From Seohaeicola saemankumensis (GTDB taxonomy: Bacteria; Pseudomonadota; Alphaproteobacteria; Rhodobacterales; Rhodobacteraceae): 64,000 nucleotides of DNA. Positions within the stretch are counted from its first letter, which is position 1. The number at the start of each line of letters is the position of its first letter. The stretch spans positions 62,001 through 126,000 of the forward strand of contig NZ_JAINWI010000016.1 in the NCBI RefSeq assembly GCF_021021435.1, read 5' to 3'. The notes beneath the pieces were generated by a model. It did not search any database and had not been told where the DNA came from. It saw only the letters and a list, made by a program, of their open reading frames with translations. Below, piece after piece: positions 27,901 to 36,128 of the stretch. The position numbers were made by a program, and so were the translations under genes.

Positions 27901-28378
27901 GGAATTGCGCGCCGCCGGTCCCGCCTATCTGGGTCGCTGGGCCGCCAACCGCATCCGCTGGGAGATCGAGAAGCGCCGCCCCAAATCCGACGATTTCGCG
28001 GAGCCTGCCGCGCAATTCCACAATGTCGCGATCGAAGCGGCATTCATGGAAAGCGTCACCACCTATCCGCTGCGTCACTGGGATGGTCCCCTGACCCTGT
28101 TCCGCCCGCCGCTGGTGGGCAAATGGCAGGTCGCACCGGATCGTCTGATCAATGCCGACCGCAACTATGTGCTGCATGACAATGACTGGACCGCATGGGC
28201 CCCCCGCGTTGACGTGCAGGAAGTGCCCGGCGATCACGATTCGATGGTGCTGGAGCCGAATGTGCGGGTGCTGGCCGCCCGTATGCGCCGCGTGATCGAA
28301 GCCGCCGAACGGCGCAGCACTCCGCGCAATCTGCGCGCCGTCGCAGGCCGCGATGTCGCGCAGGAGGCGGCTGAATGA
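21914..28378 (+). CDS. Type I polyketide synthase, single module KS-AT-KR-DH-ACP-TE
   Basis: A 2154-residue multidomain enzyme starting with GTG after GGGAGCTG. The ketosynthase (1-430) has Cys178 (TACSTSL), His314 (ECHGTGT) and His355 (KTNIGHLD). The acyltransferase (about 530-830) has GHSMGE with Ser628 and the specificity region IAAHS, not the usual HAFH or YASH. A ketoreductase with structural half follows: GGFGGIG near 1167 and Tyr near 1326 in DYVAANEYLN. A PS-DH hot-dog domain has DDHRTKAGDAVMPG (His near 1416) and HPGLMD (Asp near 1582). The ACP DLGGHSL Ser is near 1800 and the thioesterase GFSGG Ser near 1948, with PGDHD near the end. All catalytic residues seem present. DH following KR is unusual. 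It probably makes a short reduced acyl chain released by the TE. Confidence 0.92.
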   Translation: MNADNDIAIVGMAAHLPGAGDVGTYWHNLRQGLRSIRQLSEDELLAAGEARHVMARPDYVPFAAPLDRFDHFDAEFFGFSPKDAAIMDPQHRQFLEVIWEALENAGHMPEDFNGPVGVFGGCGMGSYFYFNICSNPDLVQDVGMFLLRHTGNDKDFLTTRASHVFNLTGPSVNVQTACSTSLVAVHYAVQSLLTGESDMAIAGGVTIELPQNRGYIYKDGEILSPDGECHAFDHRAQGTVFGSGAGAVVLRRLSDAIADGDHIWGVIKGTAINNDGAAKAGYLAPSVDGQSAAIVEAQAVAGVSPDTVGYIECHGTGTYLGDPIEVAALTEAFRQGGAQGEGFCRIGSVKTNIGHLDTAAGVASLIKTTLALHHGQIPPSLGYEAPNPVIGFEGSPFTVNDRLTDWPRGTTPRRAGVNSLGVGGTNAHVVLEEAPLVDASGQSDFPFQPLVISARSKAALDEAAQRLADHLEHNPDQPLPDVAFTLRHGRRAFEQRRVIVAETHAEASATLRANDPRRVFTHKVLGDAPDVVFMFPGGGAQYAGMARDLYDAEPVFRDWMDRGLDVLQAKLDYDIRALWLPAAGQEAAADERLKQPSVQLPLIMIVEYALAQLWISWGVKPAALVGHSMGENTAACVAGIMSFEDCIGLVHLRGTLFDTVPAGGMLSVGLPAEDLRPLLGDDLDLGAVNGPALSVASGPQAALDRLQAELEAREVEFQRIPIDIAAHSRMLEPILQRFGDYLRSIKLNAPQIPVMSNRTGQILSDAQAMDPYYWVGHLRGTVLFADCIATLAADAPKGQGRVFLEVGPGKGLASLAGQHANVTPNAVIGSLRHPQDHVADDAYFMAMLARMWAVGVAIDWDQIWGGVPRNRVPLPSYAFQRSRYFIEPGKGAQTQDDADLWPLRSDNLDAWGYRPAWVPRLAECDVDFDNLSDLPTQNWLVFEDDAGLGATLTAKLRAANQQVITVRPADAFARAGKDGYLLAPEQGRAGYDQLVRDLVERGMMPDRIVHLWQVTRERSFRPGSSFFHRTQEQGFYSLLFLAQALAEENATPHIQVVTSDAAQVRAEPLTDPDKSTIMGPARIIPREVPGMSCAVLDIRLPKQGKRRDQAALDALADRLLEDLLAAPANTVAALRGDKRFALEFKPTPLAKVDDTALPLRDDGVTLITGGFGGIGLSIAGALIARGQKHVVLIARSPLPPRPRWDALVQTGVNDATVQRIRAVQALEAQGGNVLVLQADVSNIEDMRAACAQTEAEFGPVTAVIHAAGVIHDAPLLTKSLTEIEDVFTPKIHGTKVLEELFPDGTLDWMVLFSSSSTVTAPVGQVDYVAANEYLNAYAKSRKGGKTRVLAIDWGVWSGVGMAADAMAARLAGDAPPERRNTPADTPLLSQITQDESGHRLFLKTLDARAEWVLDDHRTKAGDAVMPGTGYLQLAAASLRAQGEVGGFEIRDLYFLSPLQVPDGSTLDMQVRLPRADAGYGFEVQTVQPTGTVTHAEAELSLLPLSPPESLDLDAIAKRCAAPETADAGSYLPAPQEAHLAFGPRWHVIRSMALGQDEGLAWLSLPEPHAADLTQGWGLHPGLMDLATGWAMNLIAGYRPDHLWVPVSYGSVRVHRPLPARVASWVRSRKDNSADGPSATFDVVITAPDGTVCIEVEGFSIRRLENTAAFGRAAAPVKAATNPQTQSGPRPLSPAEERLRHLISQGIQPSEGSEAFLRALAGKDAQIVISSLDLSALIRQANAVESAADTSGQSFERPKLDSDFVAPETEVEKRLAGFWQELLGLDSVGVEDSFFDLGGHSLIAVRLFAKVRKAFAVDFPISVLFEAPTIRKCAALIEERGVVPGAEAAPDSAAKPATPQRRFTHVVPMHSGEGGTKTPFFLVAGMFGNILNLRHLAHLLGTDRPFYGLQARGLYGDQEPHRDLKQAAADYIAEMRQVQPQGPYMLGGFSGGGITALEIAQQLTAAGEDVSALVMLDTPLPVRRGITRRDRALIQWQELRAAGPAYLGRWAANRIRWEIEKRRPKSDDFAEPAAQFHNVAIEAAFMESVTTYPLRHWDGPLTLFRPPLVGKWQVAPDRLINADRNYVLHDNDWTAWAPRVDVQEVPGDHDSMVLEPNVRVLAARMRRVIEAAERRSTPRNLRAVAGRDVAQEAAE

Positions 28379-29412
28379 CACCCATGCCGACCGACCCCCG
28401 CCTGCTGATCGTGCTCCTGAACTGGCGCACGGCCCCCATGACCCTGCGCGCCGCTGCCGAGGGCCTCGCTGCAATGGCCGAACTGCGCCGGATCATGCCC
28501 ACAGCACGTTGCGAGATGGTGATCGTCGACAACGCATCAGGCGATGGCAGCTACGAGATGCTGAGCGAGGCCGCGACGGGGCGCGGCTGGACCAAGGACG
28601 GCACCGTCCGCGTGATCCAGTCCGGCCATAATGGCGGCTTTGGCGCGGGCAATAACGTGGGCATCCGCGCAGGCATGAGCGATGGCACACCGCCCGATCT
28701 GGTCTATCTGCTGAACTCGGACGCATTCCCCGAACCTGATGCGCTTCTGGCCCTGATCCGCGCGCTGGCCGCCGATCCGGGTGCAGGGATCGCGGGCAGT
28801 TTCATCTTCGGCGAGGATAGCACGCCGCATGAAACCGCCTTCCGCTTCCCGTCCTTCTTGTCCGAATTCGAGACAAGCGCCTGCACCGGCCCGATCAGCC
28901 GCCTGCTGTCGCGCTTCCGCGTCCCGCTGGATATCCCGCAGCACACCACCCGCGTCGATTGGCTGGCAGGCGCCAGCATGATGATCCGCCGCGAGGTGCT
29001 GGAACAGATCGGTCTATTTGACGAAACCTTCTTTCTCTATTTCGAGGAAACAGACCTCTGCCTGCGCGCTGAACGGGCGGGTTTTGCCACGCTCTATGTG
29101 CCTGAAAGCCGCGTCATGCATATCGGCTCGGTCTCGACCGGCATGAAGACATGGGTCGAACTGCCCGATTACTGGTACGACTCGCGCCTGCATTACTTCA
29201 CCAAGAACCACGGCAAGCTCTACGCAGGGCTGTGCAGTCTGGCGCAAATTTTGGGCGCAGGCGTGCAGCTTTTGCGTCGCCCTGCCAAACGCAGGGCCAG
29301 ACCCGGCCAGCTTGGGAGATTGCTGGGCCACCATCGCCGGACCCTCGCCTCCGGCACGCCGAACAGGGGCGAAACACCGATGCCCCTGCGTGATATGAAA
29401 GGTAAATCGTGA
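28375..29412 (+). CDS. Glycosyltransferase family 2, rhamnosyltransferase-like
   Basis: A 345-residue GT-A enzyme. LLIVLLNWR, VIVDNASGDGS, GHNGGFGAGNNVGI and LLNSDAFPEPDALL are the typical N-terminal blocks; FDETFFLYFEETDLCLRAERAG is the conserved block of dTDP-rhamnosyltransferase-like members. It starts within the stop of the PKS gene (ATGA) and ends overlapping the NRPS start, so it is coupled to both. This suggests that its acceptor could be the PKS/NRPS product, giving a glycosylated polyketide or aminoacyl compound, though it may equally serve EPS assembly. Confidence 0.87.
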   Translation: MTPMPTDPRLLIVLLNWRTAPMTLRAAAEGLAAMAELRRIMPTARCEMVIVDNASGDGSYEMLSEAATGRGWTKDGTVRVIQSGHNGGFGAGNNVGIRAGMSDGTPPDLVYLLNSDAFPEPDALLALIRALAADPGAGIAGSFIFGEDSTPHETAFRFPSFLSEFETSACTGPISRLLSRFRVPLDIPQHTTRVDWLAGASMMIRREVLEQIGLFDETFFLYFEETDLCLRAERAGFATLYVPESRVMHIGSVSTGMKTWVELPDYWYDSRLHYFTKNHGKLYAGLCSLAQILGAGVQLLRRPAKRRARPGQLGRLLGHHRRTLASGTPNRGETPMPLRDMKGKS

Positions 29413-32400
29413 TGAGCTCTTTTTCCGCCGTGCTGATCGGCCATGAACCCCTGACACAAAACTGCGGTCAGGTGCTGCTGGATACGGGTCATAATCTGGC
29501 CGCCGTCGTCACGCGCTGCCCCAATATCACCGCTTGGGCCATGGATGCGGGCCTGCGTATCGAGGCTCCGGGGCCGGATCTGGCGCAGCGTCTGGCGGGA
29601 CTGCCTTTCGACTGGCTGCTCAGCATCGCCAATCTGGACATGCTGCCCGCCGATCTGCTGGATCTGCCGGCAAAGGGTGCAGTCAATTTCCACGATGGCC
29701 CCCTGCCCCGCTATGCCGGCCTGAACGCCCCCGTCTGGGCCAAACTGGCAGGCGAGGCGCAGCACGGCATCACATGGCACCTGATCGCAGGCGGCGTGGA
29801 CAAGGGTGATATCCTGCTGCAACGCATGTTCGACATTGCAGACGACGATACCGCCCTCAGCCTGAACAGCCGCTGCTTTGCCGAAGCGATCGACAGCTTC
29901 CCCGAACTGGTCAGCCTGCTGGCCACCGGCGCGCCCGCGCAGCACCAACAGGATCTCGCGCAGCGCAGTTATTTCGGCCTGTTCGACCGCCCCAGCGCCG
30001 CAGGACGTCTGGATTTCGCGCAGGATGCAATTTCACTAGTCCGGCTGGTGCGCGGTCTGGATCACGGTCATCACGGCAATCCGCTCTGCCTGCCCAAGAT
30101 CATGACACCGTCCGCTCTGCTAGCTGTGCAGGGGGCCGAGGCTATCGCGGGCGGCGCAGGCGCACAGCCCGGCACGGTGTTGCAAGCCGATACGGACAGC
30201 CTGACCGTGGTCACCGCGACGGGCCCCCTGAAGCTGTGGGGCTTCACCGATCTGCACGGGCAAACCGTGCCGCATGGCGTGCAGGCGGGGCAGGTTCTGC
30301 CGGTTCTGAGCACAGCGGAAACCGAAGCGCTGGACGCCGCCCTTGCCCCCCGCATCAAGATGGAAGGTTTCTGGCGCAGACGGCTGGAAACGCTGGAGCC
30401 TGTGACGCTCGATCTGGCACAGGATACCAGCGCATCGGGCGAGATCACGCATGACCTGACCATCCCGTCAGACCTTGGTGCCGAAGGTATCATGGCTGCA
30501 ATGGCCGTCCTGATGGCCCGCATGTCGGACCGCGACCATGTTGATCTGGCATGGCAAAGCGCTGCGGCAAGCGATCCCGCCCAAGCGCCCTATCTTGCCG
30601 GATGGGCCCCCTTGCGGATCACCCGCGCAGCGGCCCTGTCGGATGCGGCCCAAGGTTTCGGCACCGATCTGGCACGCGCCCGCGCCAGTGGCGGTTTCGT
30701 CGCCGATCTGCCGCCCCGCATTCCGGGCACAGCCCCGTTGCATATCCCTGCCGTCGGGCTGACCGAGGGCGCATTACAGCGGATCACAGGCACCGTCCTG
30801 ACGCTGGCCATCGCAGGCGACCGCGCCCGCTTGATCGCGGATGCGTCCCGCCTGTCGCCCGTATCGCTTGACCTGATCGCCGCGCGTCTGGCTGTCGTCG
30901 CCGCAGCGCTGGATCATGACGATGCCGTGGACACACCCGTGGCCGATCTGCCGGTGATGCCCGATGCCGAACTGGTGCTTGTGACGCAAGGCTGGAACGA
31001 CACCGCCACCGAACTGCCCGATACCGCCTGCCTGCATCACATGATCGAAGCCCAAGCGGCCCGCACCCCCGACGCAACCGCACTGGTTTTCGAGGGCCAA
31101 AGCCTCAGCTACGGCGATCTGGACAAAGCCGCCAACCGCACCGCCCATGTGCTGCAAACCATGGGCGTGGGTCAGGGCACGCTGGTGGGTCTCAACTGTG
31201 CGCGCAGCCCCGATATGGTGATCGCCGCCTTGGGTATCCTCAAGGCAGGTGGGGCCTATGTGCCGCTTGATCCGGCCTTCCCGCCGGACCGCATCGCGCT
31301 CTATATCGAGGATTCGGCCTGCCCCGTGATCGTCACACAATCGCGGCTTGCCCCCGATCTGCCGCAACATTCCGCGCAGATTCTGGTGATAGACACCGAT
31401 CCACGCCTTGAATCCGCGCCCGACACGCAACCCGATTGCGCGGCCACCGCCGGCGATATGGCCTATATGATCTACACGTCAGGCTCGACCGGCAGACCCA
31501 AGGGCGTGATGGTCGAACACCGCAACGTGGTGAATTTCTGCATCGGCATGGATGCCCGCATCCCCCACAAACAGGGCGATACATGGCTCGCCGTCACCTC
31601 GCTTTCCTTCGACATTTCCGTGCTGGAACTGTTCTGGACGCTGGCACGCGGCTTCAAACTGGTGCTCAGCAGCGACGAGACCCGCGCGCTGGTCTCGAAC
31701 GGTCCGGTCAATGTGACGGGCAAAGGCATGGAATTCAGCCTGTACTACTGGGGCAACGACGACGGCGTCGGGCGCGACAAATACAAGCTGCTGCTGGAAG
31801 GCGCGAAATTCGCCGACCAACACGGCTTTTGCGCGGTCTGGACACCGGAACGGCACTTCCACGCTTTCGGCGGCCCTTATCCGAACCCCTCGGTCACAGG
31901 CGCTGCTGTCGCGGCCGTGACGCAAAACATCAGCGTCCGCGCAGGCAGTTGCGTGGCCCCCCTGCACCATCCGGCACGGATTGCCGAAGAATGGGCGGTG
32001 ATCGACAACCTGACCAACGGGCGCGCAGGCCTTGCCATCGCCAGCGGCTGGCAGCCCGATGATTTCGTGCTGCGCCCTGAAAACGCGCCACCCAACAACA
32101 AGCCCGCGATGATGCAATCCATCGCGGATCTACGCAAACTCTGGGCGGGCGAAACCGTCGACTATCCCACCGCCGCTGGCGGGATGCACGGCGTTGTCAC
32201 GCAACCGCGCCCCGTGTCCAAAACCCTGCCGATCTGGGTCACCACCGCAGGCAATCCCGACACATGGCGCGAAGCTGGCACCATCGGGGCCAACGTCCTG
32301 ACCCATCTTCTGGGCCAGTCCATCGACGAGGTCGGCGGCAAAATCCAGCTTTACCATCAGGCGCTGCGCGAGGCGGGGCATAACCCCGACGATTTCAAAG

Positions 32401-34226
32401 TGACCCTGATGCTGCACAGCTATCTGGGGCAGGACCGCGATTCGGTGCGCGAGATCGCGCGCGAACCGATGAAGGATTATCTGCGCTCGGCGGCGGGCCT
32501 TATCAAGCAATATGCCTGGGCCTTCCCCGCCTTCAAACGCCCGCAAGGGGTCAACAACGCCTTCCAGCTTGATCTTGGTTCACTGGAAGAGGACGAACTG
32601 GAAGCGATCCTTGATTTCGCCTTCCTGCGCTATTTCGACGAATCCGGTCTGTTCGGCACGATTGACGACGCAATGGAGCGCGTCGAACAGGTCCGCCGGA
32701 TCGGTGTGACCGAAGTGGCCTGCCTGATCGACTACGGCATTCCCGTGGATCAGGTTCTGGAAGGTCTGGTGCCCTTGGCCGAGGTTGTGAAACGTGCCAA
32801 TTCCGCGCTGGAACCTGACGCCGGTGATTATTCCATCGCGGCGCAGATCGTGCGCCACAATGTCAGCCACCTGCAATGCACCCCCAGCATGGCCCGCATG
32901 ATCGCCATGAATGACGAGGCGCGCGGCGCGCTGTCCAAGGTCAAACACCTGATGCTGGGTGGCGAGGCGCTGCCCGGCGCATTGGTTGGCGAATTCGCCA
33001 GCATGACGCAGGCCAGCGTTGAAAACATGTATGGCCCGACCGAAACAACCATCTGGTCCACAACCCAATCCGCCACGCCGGAACAGGGTGTCATCAATAT
33101 CGGCACGCCCATCGCCAATACGCAGGTCTATGTGCTGGATGACGCGATGCAGCCCGTCCCCGTCGGCATGGCGGGCGAGCTTTATATCGGCGGGCATGGT
33201 GTCACACGCGGCTATTGGCAGCGCGAGGATCTGACGGCAGAGCGTTTCCTGCCCGATCCTTTCGTCACGCCGGACCGCGCCGCCCCTTGGAGCGCGCGCA
33301 TGTATCGCACCGGCGATCTGGTGCGCTGGCGCAGCGATGGCAGGCTCGATTTTCTGGGCCGCGCCGATCACCAGATCAAGCTGCGCGGCTACCGGATCGA
33401 ACTGGGTGAGATCGAAGCCGCGATGGACGCCTTCACCGGCATCCGCCAAGCGGTCGTGATGGCGCGCGAGGATGTGCCGGGGCTGGTGCGTCTGGTCGGC
33501 TATTTCACCTGCACCGCCGCCGTGGATCAGGTCGCGCTCAAGGCGCATCTCGCCGCGATGATGCCGGACTATATGGTGCCATCGGTCTTCGTGATGCTCG
33601 ACGCATTTCCGCTGACCCCCAACCGCAAAGTGGATCGCAAGGCCCTGCCTGCACCCCAAGTACGGACCGTCGCCACAGCACCGGCGCCCATGGAAACCGC
33701 CGTCGCGGCCCCCGCACCAAGGGCGGAAGAGCCTCCGGCGATGACGCCCGCCCCAACCCCTGCCGCTTCCGCCGCGCCCTCCGGCGATACCTTCACACAG
33801 TCCACAGCCGAGGCCGCCATCGCTGCGATCTGGTCGCGGATATTGGGCGTGCAGGGCATCGGCGCGCGGGACAATTTCTTTGATCTGGGCGGCCATTCCC
33901 TGCTGGCCGTGCAAGCGCATCGCGAAATTCGCGCCGATCTGGGCATCCGCAGCCTCAGCATCACCGACATCTTCCGCTTTCCGGTCCTGTCGGCGCTTGC
34001 CGCAAAACTTGTCGACCAACCCCTGCCCGAAGGCAGCACACCCGTCGCGGCCCCTGCTCCGACCGCTCCGGCCCCCGCAGCCCCGCAGGTCGCGGCCCCA
34101 CCACCACCAGCACCGCAACCGGCAACGCAGCTTCTGCACCCGTCCGAAGACCGCGCCACCTTCCGCACCGAGGCGATGAACCGGCGCCGCCAACTCAGGG
34201 CCGAAAGGCTGCCGCGCACCGGATGA
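29409..34226 (+). CDS. NRPS-like protein: formyltransferase, C-domain remnant, A domain split by luciferase-like monooxygenase, PCP
   Basis: A 1605-residue protein (GTG at 29409; ATG at 29412 is an alternative). Residues 1-230 resemble a formyltransferase with NFHDGPLPRY (Asn93, His95) and VDKGDIL (Asp131 or 134). Residues 335-520 resemble a C-domain C-terminal half lacking HHxxxDG. The A domain begins near 535 (LSYGDLDKAANRTAH, YTSGSTGRPKG, SFDIS). From about 757 to 1134 an FMN-dependent luciferase-like monooxygenase of the MupA/Atu3671 type is inserted (WTPERHFHAFGG, GRAGLAIASGW). The A domain then resumes (MYGPTETT, YRTGDLVRW, NRKVDRK). A PCP with DLGGHSL (near 1495) follows, flanked by Ala/Pro linkers. 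By-eye specificity code DILQMGMIWK resembles the glycine code. No C or TE domain is complete. Confidence 0.9.
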   Translation: MMSSFSAVLIGHEPLTQNCGQVLLDTGHNLAAVVTRCPNITAWAMDAGLRIEAPGPDLAQRLAGLPFDWLLSIANLDMLPADLLDLPAKGAVNFHDGPLPRYAGLNAPVWAKLAGEAQHGITWHLIAGGVDKGDILLQRMFDIADDDTALSLNSRCFAEAIDSFPELVSLLATGAPAQHQQDLAQRSYFGLFDRPSAAGRLDFAQDAISLVRLVRGLDHGHHGNPLCLPKIMTPSALLAVQGAEAIAGGAGAQPGTVLQADTDSLTVVTATGPLKLWGFTDLHGQTVPHGVQAGQVLPVLSTAETEALDAALAPRIKMEGFWRRRLETLEPVTLDLAQDTSASGEITHDLTIPSDLGAEGIMAAMAVLMARMSDRDHVDLAWQSAAASDPAQAPYLAGWAPLRITRAAALSDAAQGFGTDLARARASGGFVADLPPRIPGTAPLHIPAVGLTEGALQRITGTVLTLAIAGDRARLIADASRLSPVSLDLIAARLAVVAAALDHDDAVDTPVADLPVMPDAELVLVTQGWNDTATELPDTACLHHMIEAQAARTPDATALVFEGQSLSYGDLDKAANRTAHVLQTMGVGQGTLVGLNCARSPDMVIAALGILKAGGAYVPLDPAFPPDRIALYIEDSACPVIVTQSRLAPDLPQHSAQILVIDTDPRLESAPDTQPDCAATAGDMAYMIYTSGSTGRPKGVMVEHRNVVNFCIGMDARIPHKQGDTWLAVTSLSFDISVLELFWTLARGFKLVLSSDETRALVSNGPVNVTGKGMEFSLYYWGNDDGVGRDKYKLLLEGAKFADQHGFCAVWTPERHFHAFGGPYPNPSVTGAAVAAVTQNISVRAGSCVAPLHHPARIAEEWAVIDNLTNGRAGLAIASGWQPDDFVLRPENAPPNNKPAMMQSIADLRKLWAGETVDYPTAAGGMHGVVTQPRPVSKTLPIWVTTAGNPDTWREAGTIGANVLTHLLGQSIDEVGGKIQLYHQALREAGHNPDDFKVTLMLHSYLGQDRDSVREIAREPMKDYLRSAAGLIKQYAWAFPAFKRPQGVNNAFQLDLGSLEEDELEAILDFAFLRYFDESGLFGTIDDAMERVEQVRRIGVTEVACLIDYGIPVDQVLEGLVPLAEVVKRANSALEPDAGDYSIAAQIVRHNVSHLQCTPSMARMIAMNDEARGALSKVKHLMLGGEALPGALVGEFASMTQASVENMYGPTETTIWSTTQSATPEQGVINIGTPIANTQVYVLDDAMQPVPVGMAGELYIGGHGVTRGYWQREDLTAERFLPDPFVTPDRAAPWSARMYRTGDLVRWRSDGRLDFLGRADHQIKLRGYRIELGEIEAAMDAFTGIRQAVVMAREDVPGLVRLVGYFTCTAAVDQVALKAHLAAMMPDYMVPSVFVMLDAFPLTPNRKVDRKALPAPQVRTVATAPAPMETAVAAPAPRAEEPPAMTPAPTPAASAAPSGDTFTQSTAEAAIAAIWSRILGVQGIGARDNFFDLGGHSLLAVQAHREIRADLGIRSLSITDIFRFPVLSALAAKLVDQPLPEGSTPVAAPAPTAPAPAAPQVAAPPPPAPQPATQLLHPSEDRATFRTEAMNRRRQLRAERLPRTG

Positions 34227-34918
34227 GCATCGCCTTGGAACAAAGTATTTCGGGTCTCTTCGGGGCTGGCGTCGCCGTGGCGGTCCTGCCCGTGACGGGC
34301 GCGCATCCCCCGCTTTTGCCCATAGAAGAGGTTGCGATGCGCCGCGCGGTCCCGTCCCGCCGCGCCGAATTTACTGCCGGACGCGCCGCCGCAAGACTGG
34401 CCCTGCAACGCCTCGGCCTGCCCCCCGCCGCCATTCCCAGCGCACCGGATCGCAGCCCCGTCTGGCCCGCCGGCGTCACCGGCTCCATCAGCCATGCCGC
34501 AGGCCTCTGCGTCGCCGTCCTGTTACGCGATCCCGCCGCAACACTCGGCCTGGATATCGAAGAAGCCACGCCCCTCGATGAAGACCTCTGGCCTCTGGTC
34601 CTGACGCCCTCGGAACTGCTGTCGCTCGACACCCACCCGCCCGCACAACGCGGCCGCATCGCCAAACGCATCTTCAGTATCAAGGAAGCCGCCTATAAGG
34701 CGCAATTCCCCCTGACAGGCGCGGTCATCGGCTTTCAGGCCCTCGAAGTCACCCCCGATTTCACAACCCATACTGCACAGATCTGCTGCACTGACATCGG
34801 CGCACAGGTGCCGGGCTTGGCCGCGCTGTTTCCGCCTAAAGGCGCTGCCTGTCAGATTCTCAAGGACGGCGAAGAGACGACCCCCATTTTCGTCGCAGGA
34901 CTGGAACTCCGCAAATGA
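34223..34918 (+). CDS. 4'-phosphopantetheinyl transferase (Sfp/EntD-like)
   Basis: A 231-residue protein with the Sfp-type motifs: GSISHAAG near the middle, the Mg-binding LGLDIEEA and the catalytic FSIKEAAYKA. These enzymes transfer phosphopantetheine from CoA to carrier-protein serines in the cytoplasm. Its ATG overlaps the NRPS stop, so it is the dedicated activator of the PKS ACP and NRPS PCP, and possibly of the free ACP at 38,261. It closes the tightly coupled PKS-GT-NRPS-PPTase unit. Confidence 0.92.
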   Translation: MSIALEQSISGLFGAGVAVAVLPVTGAHPPLLPIEEVAMRRAVPSRRAEFTAGRAAARLALQRLGLPPAAIPSAPDRSPVWPAGVTGSISHAAGLCVAVLLRDPAATLGLDIEEATPLDEDLWPLVLTPSELLSLDTHPPAQRGRIAKRIFSIKEAAYKAQFPLTGAVIGFQALEVTPDFTTHTAQICCTDIGAQVPGLAALFPPKGAACQILKDGEETTPIFVAGLELRK

Positions 34919-35041
34919 TCAAATCAATGTCTGATCCCGCCTCATCCGACCACTTCCATACCGCTCCAACATTCGCCGACAACTTTCTGCGTTTGCGTAT
35001 TTTCCAACCCGCCAGTCGTGTTTAGGGAAAGGTCGAAACCC

Positions 35042-36079
35042 GTGTTTTCAGCAAGTCCTCTGATTGGCAAGTTGCGCCGCATTCTGACAAAAGACGCCTC
35101 CGACTTCTTTGTAGGCGCGGAAGAGAAGTGGACTATCACGCCTGCGGAACAGATATCCTTTCCAGCCGCAATCATCCCTGTGGGACACAAGGACAAGGTT
35201 ATCGCAACAGAATTTGGCAGTTTCGATGAGGTCATGCTTTCGTTGACTGAACCCAGCCATGGAACAGTTGGCTCAACAGTCGGCTATCGGTTCCGTGATG
35301 TCGATTATGTCGACGGGGTTCTGTATCACAAAGGTGCCGAACTGCATCTCAGACAGCGGCAATCGCGTCTCCCCCTTTATCGCCGCCCTCAACGCGAGAT
35401 CTCTGGCGCGCTTTACGAAAGCTGGGTTGGAAACCGGTGGTTTGGAAACTGGTTGATGGATGATTGCCTGACATACCAACTGGCCGCAGAAGCGGGCGAA
35501 CCTCTGACAAGTAACGACGCAATCGGTCATATGCCACGCTATGAAAACCTGCAGAGCATGAAACCTGTCAGGATCGGTGATGCCCATTTCAATGAACTGA
35601 TCCTGTTCGATGACCGTCACAACAACTCGAACCGCATGGCCCGCGCCGCCGCCCAGCGTACCCTGTTGGCGGCAGGCCGTGATACATCATCAACTCCCGG
35701 TGTATTCCTTCTGAGGGGCACAACAGGCGATCACCGGCGTCTGTTGAACGAGATGGACCTCGCGGAACGCCTTTCTGCCAGATACGGCATCCGCTTCATG
35801 CTGGCCGAGGACTACACCACAGATGAACTTCTGGATGCCTGTGCTGGTGTAAAGCTGGTGATCGGTGTCGAGGGTAGTCAGCTTGTACACGGTTTGTCCG
35901 TGATGCCCGCAGGCGGCTCCCTCATCACCCTGCAACCACCCGACAGGGTCACAACAGCCCTCAAGCTGATGTGCGACCGGTTGGACTTGCGGTTTTGTGC
36001 CCTGATCGGTGAAGGCTCGACGGAAGGTTTCACCATAGATGCCAATGACGTGGACGCGGTGCTGGACATGATCCAATGA
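35042..36079 (+). CDS. Glycosyltransferase family 61 protein
   Basis: About 345 residues. The C-terminal block VEGSQLVHGLSVMPAGGSLITLQPPDR and the mid-segment NRWFGNWLMDDCLTY are typical of GT61 (formerly DUF563) glycosyltransferases. I prefer the GTG at 35042 because AGGGAAAGG precedes it at about ten bases; the GTG at 35018 lacks any Shine-Dalgarno. It sits between the NRPS unit and the acetyltransferase and probably builds the glycan. Donor sugar unknown. Confidence 0.8.
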   Translation: MFSASPLIGKLRRILTKDASDFFVGAEEKWTITPAEQISFPAAIIPVGHKDKVIATEFGSFDEVMLSLTEPSHGTVGSTVGYRFRDVDYVDGVLYHKGAELHLRQRQSRLPLYRRPQREISGALYESWVGNRWFGNWLMDDCLTYQLAAEAGEPLTSNDAIGHMPRYENLQSMKPVRIGDAHFNELILFDDRHNNSNRMARAAAQRTLLAAGRDTSSTPGVFLLRGTTGDHRRLLNEMDLAERLSARYGIRFMLAEDYTTDELLDACAGVKLVIGVEGSQLVHGLSVMPAGGSLITLQPPDRVTTALKLMCDRLDLRFCALIGEGSTEGFTIDANDVDAVLDMIQ

Positions 36080-36128
36080 CACAGGTTTTGCAAACTCAAC
36101 CACATGCCCAAACAACCCGAGGCGCCAT

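Noticed and set aside
31677-32812. Bioluminescence luciferase
   Set aside because: The domain lies inside an adenylation domain and matches natural-product monooxygenases; there is no luxB partner or aldehyde-supply genes.
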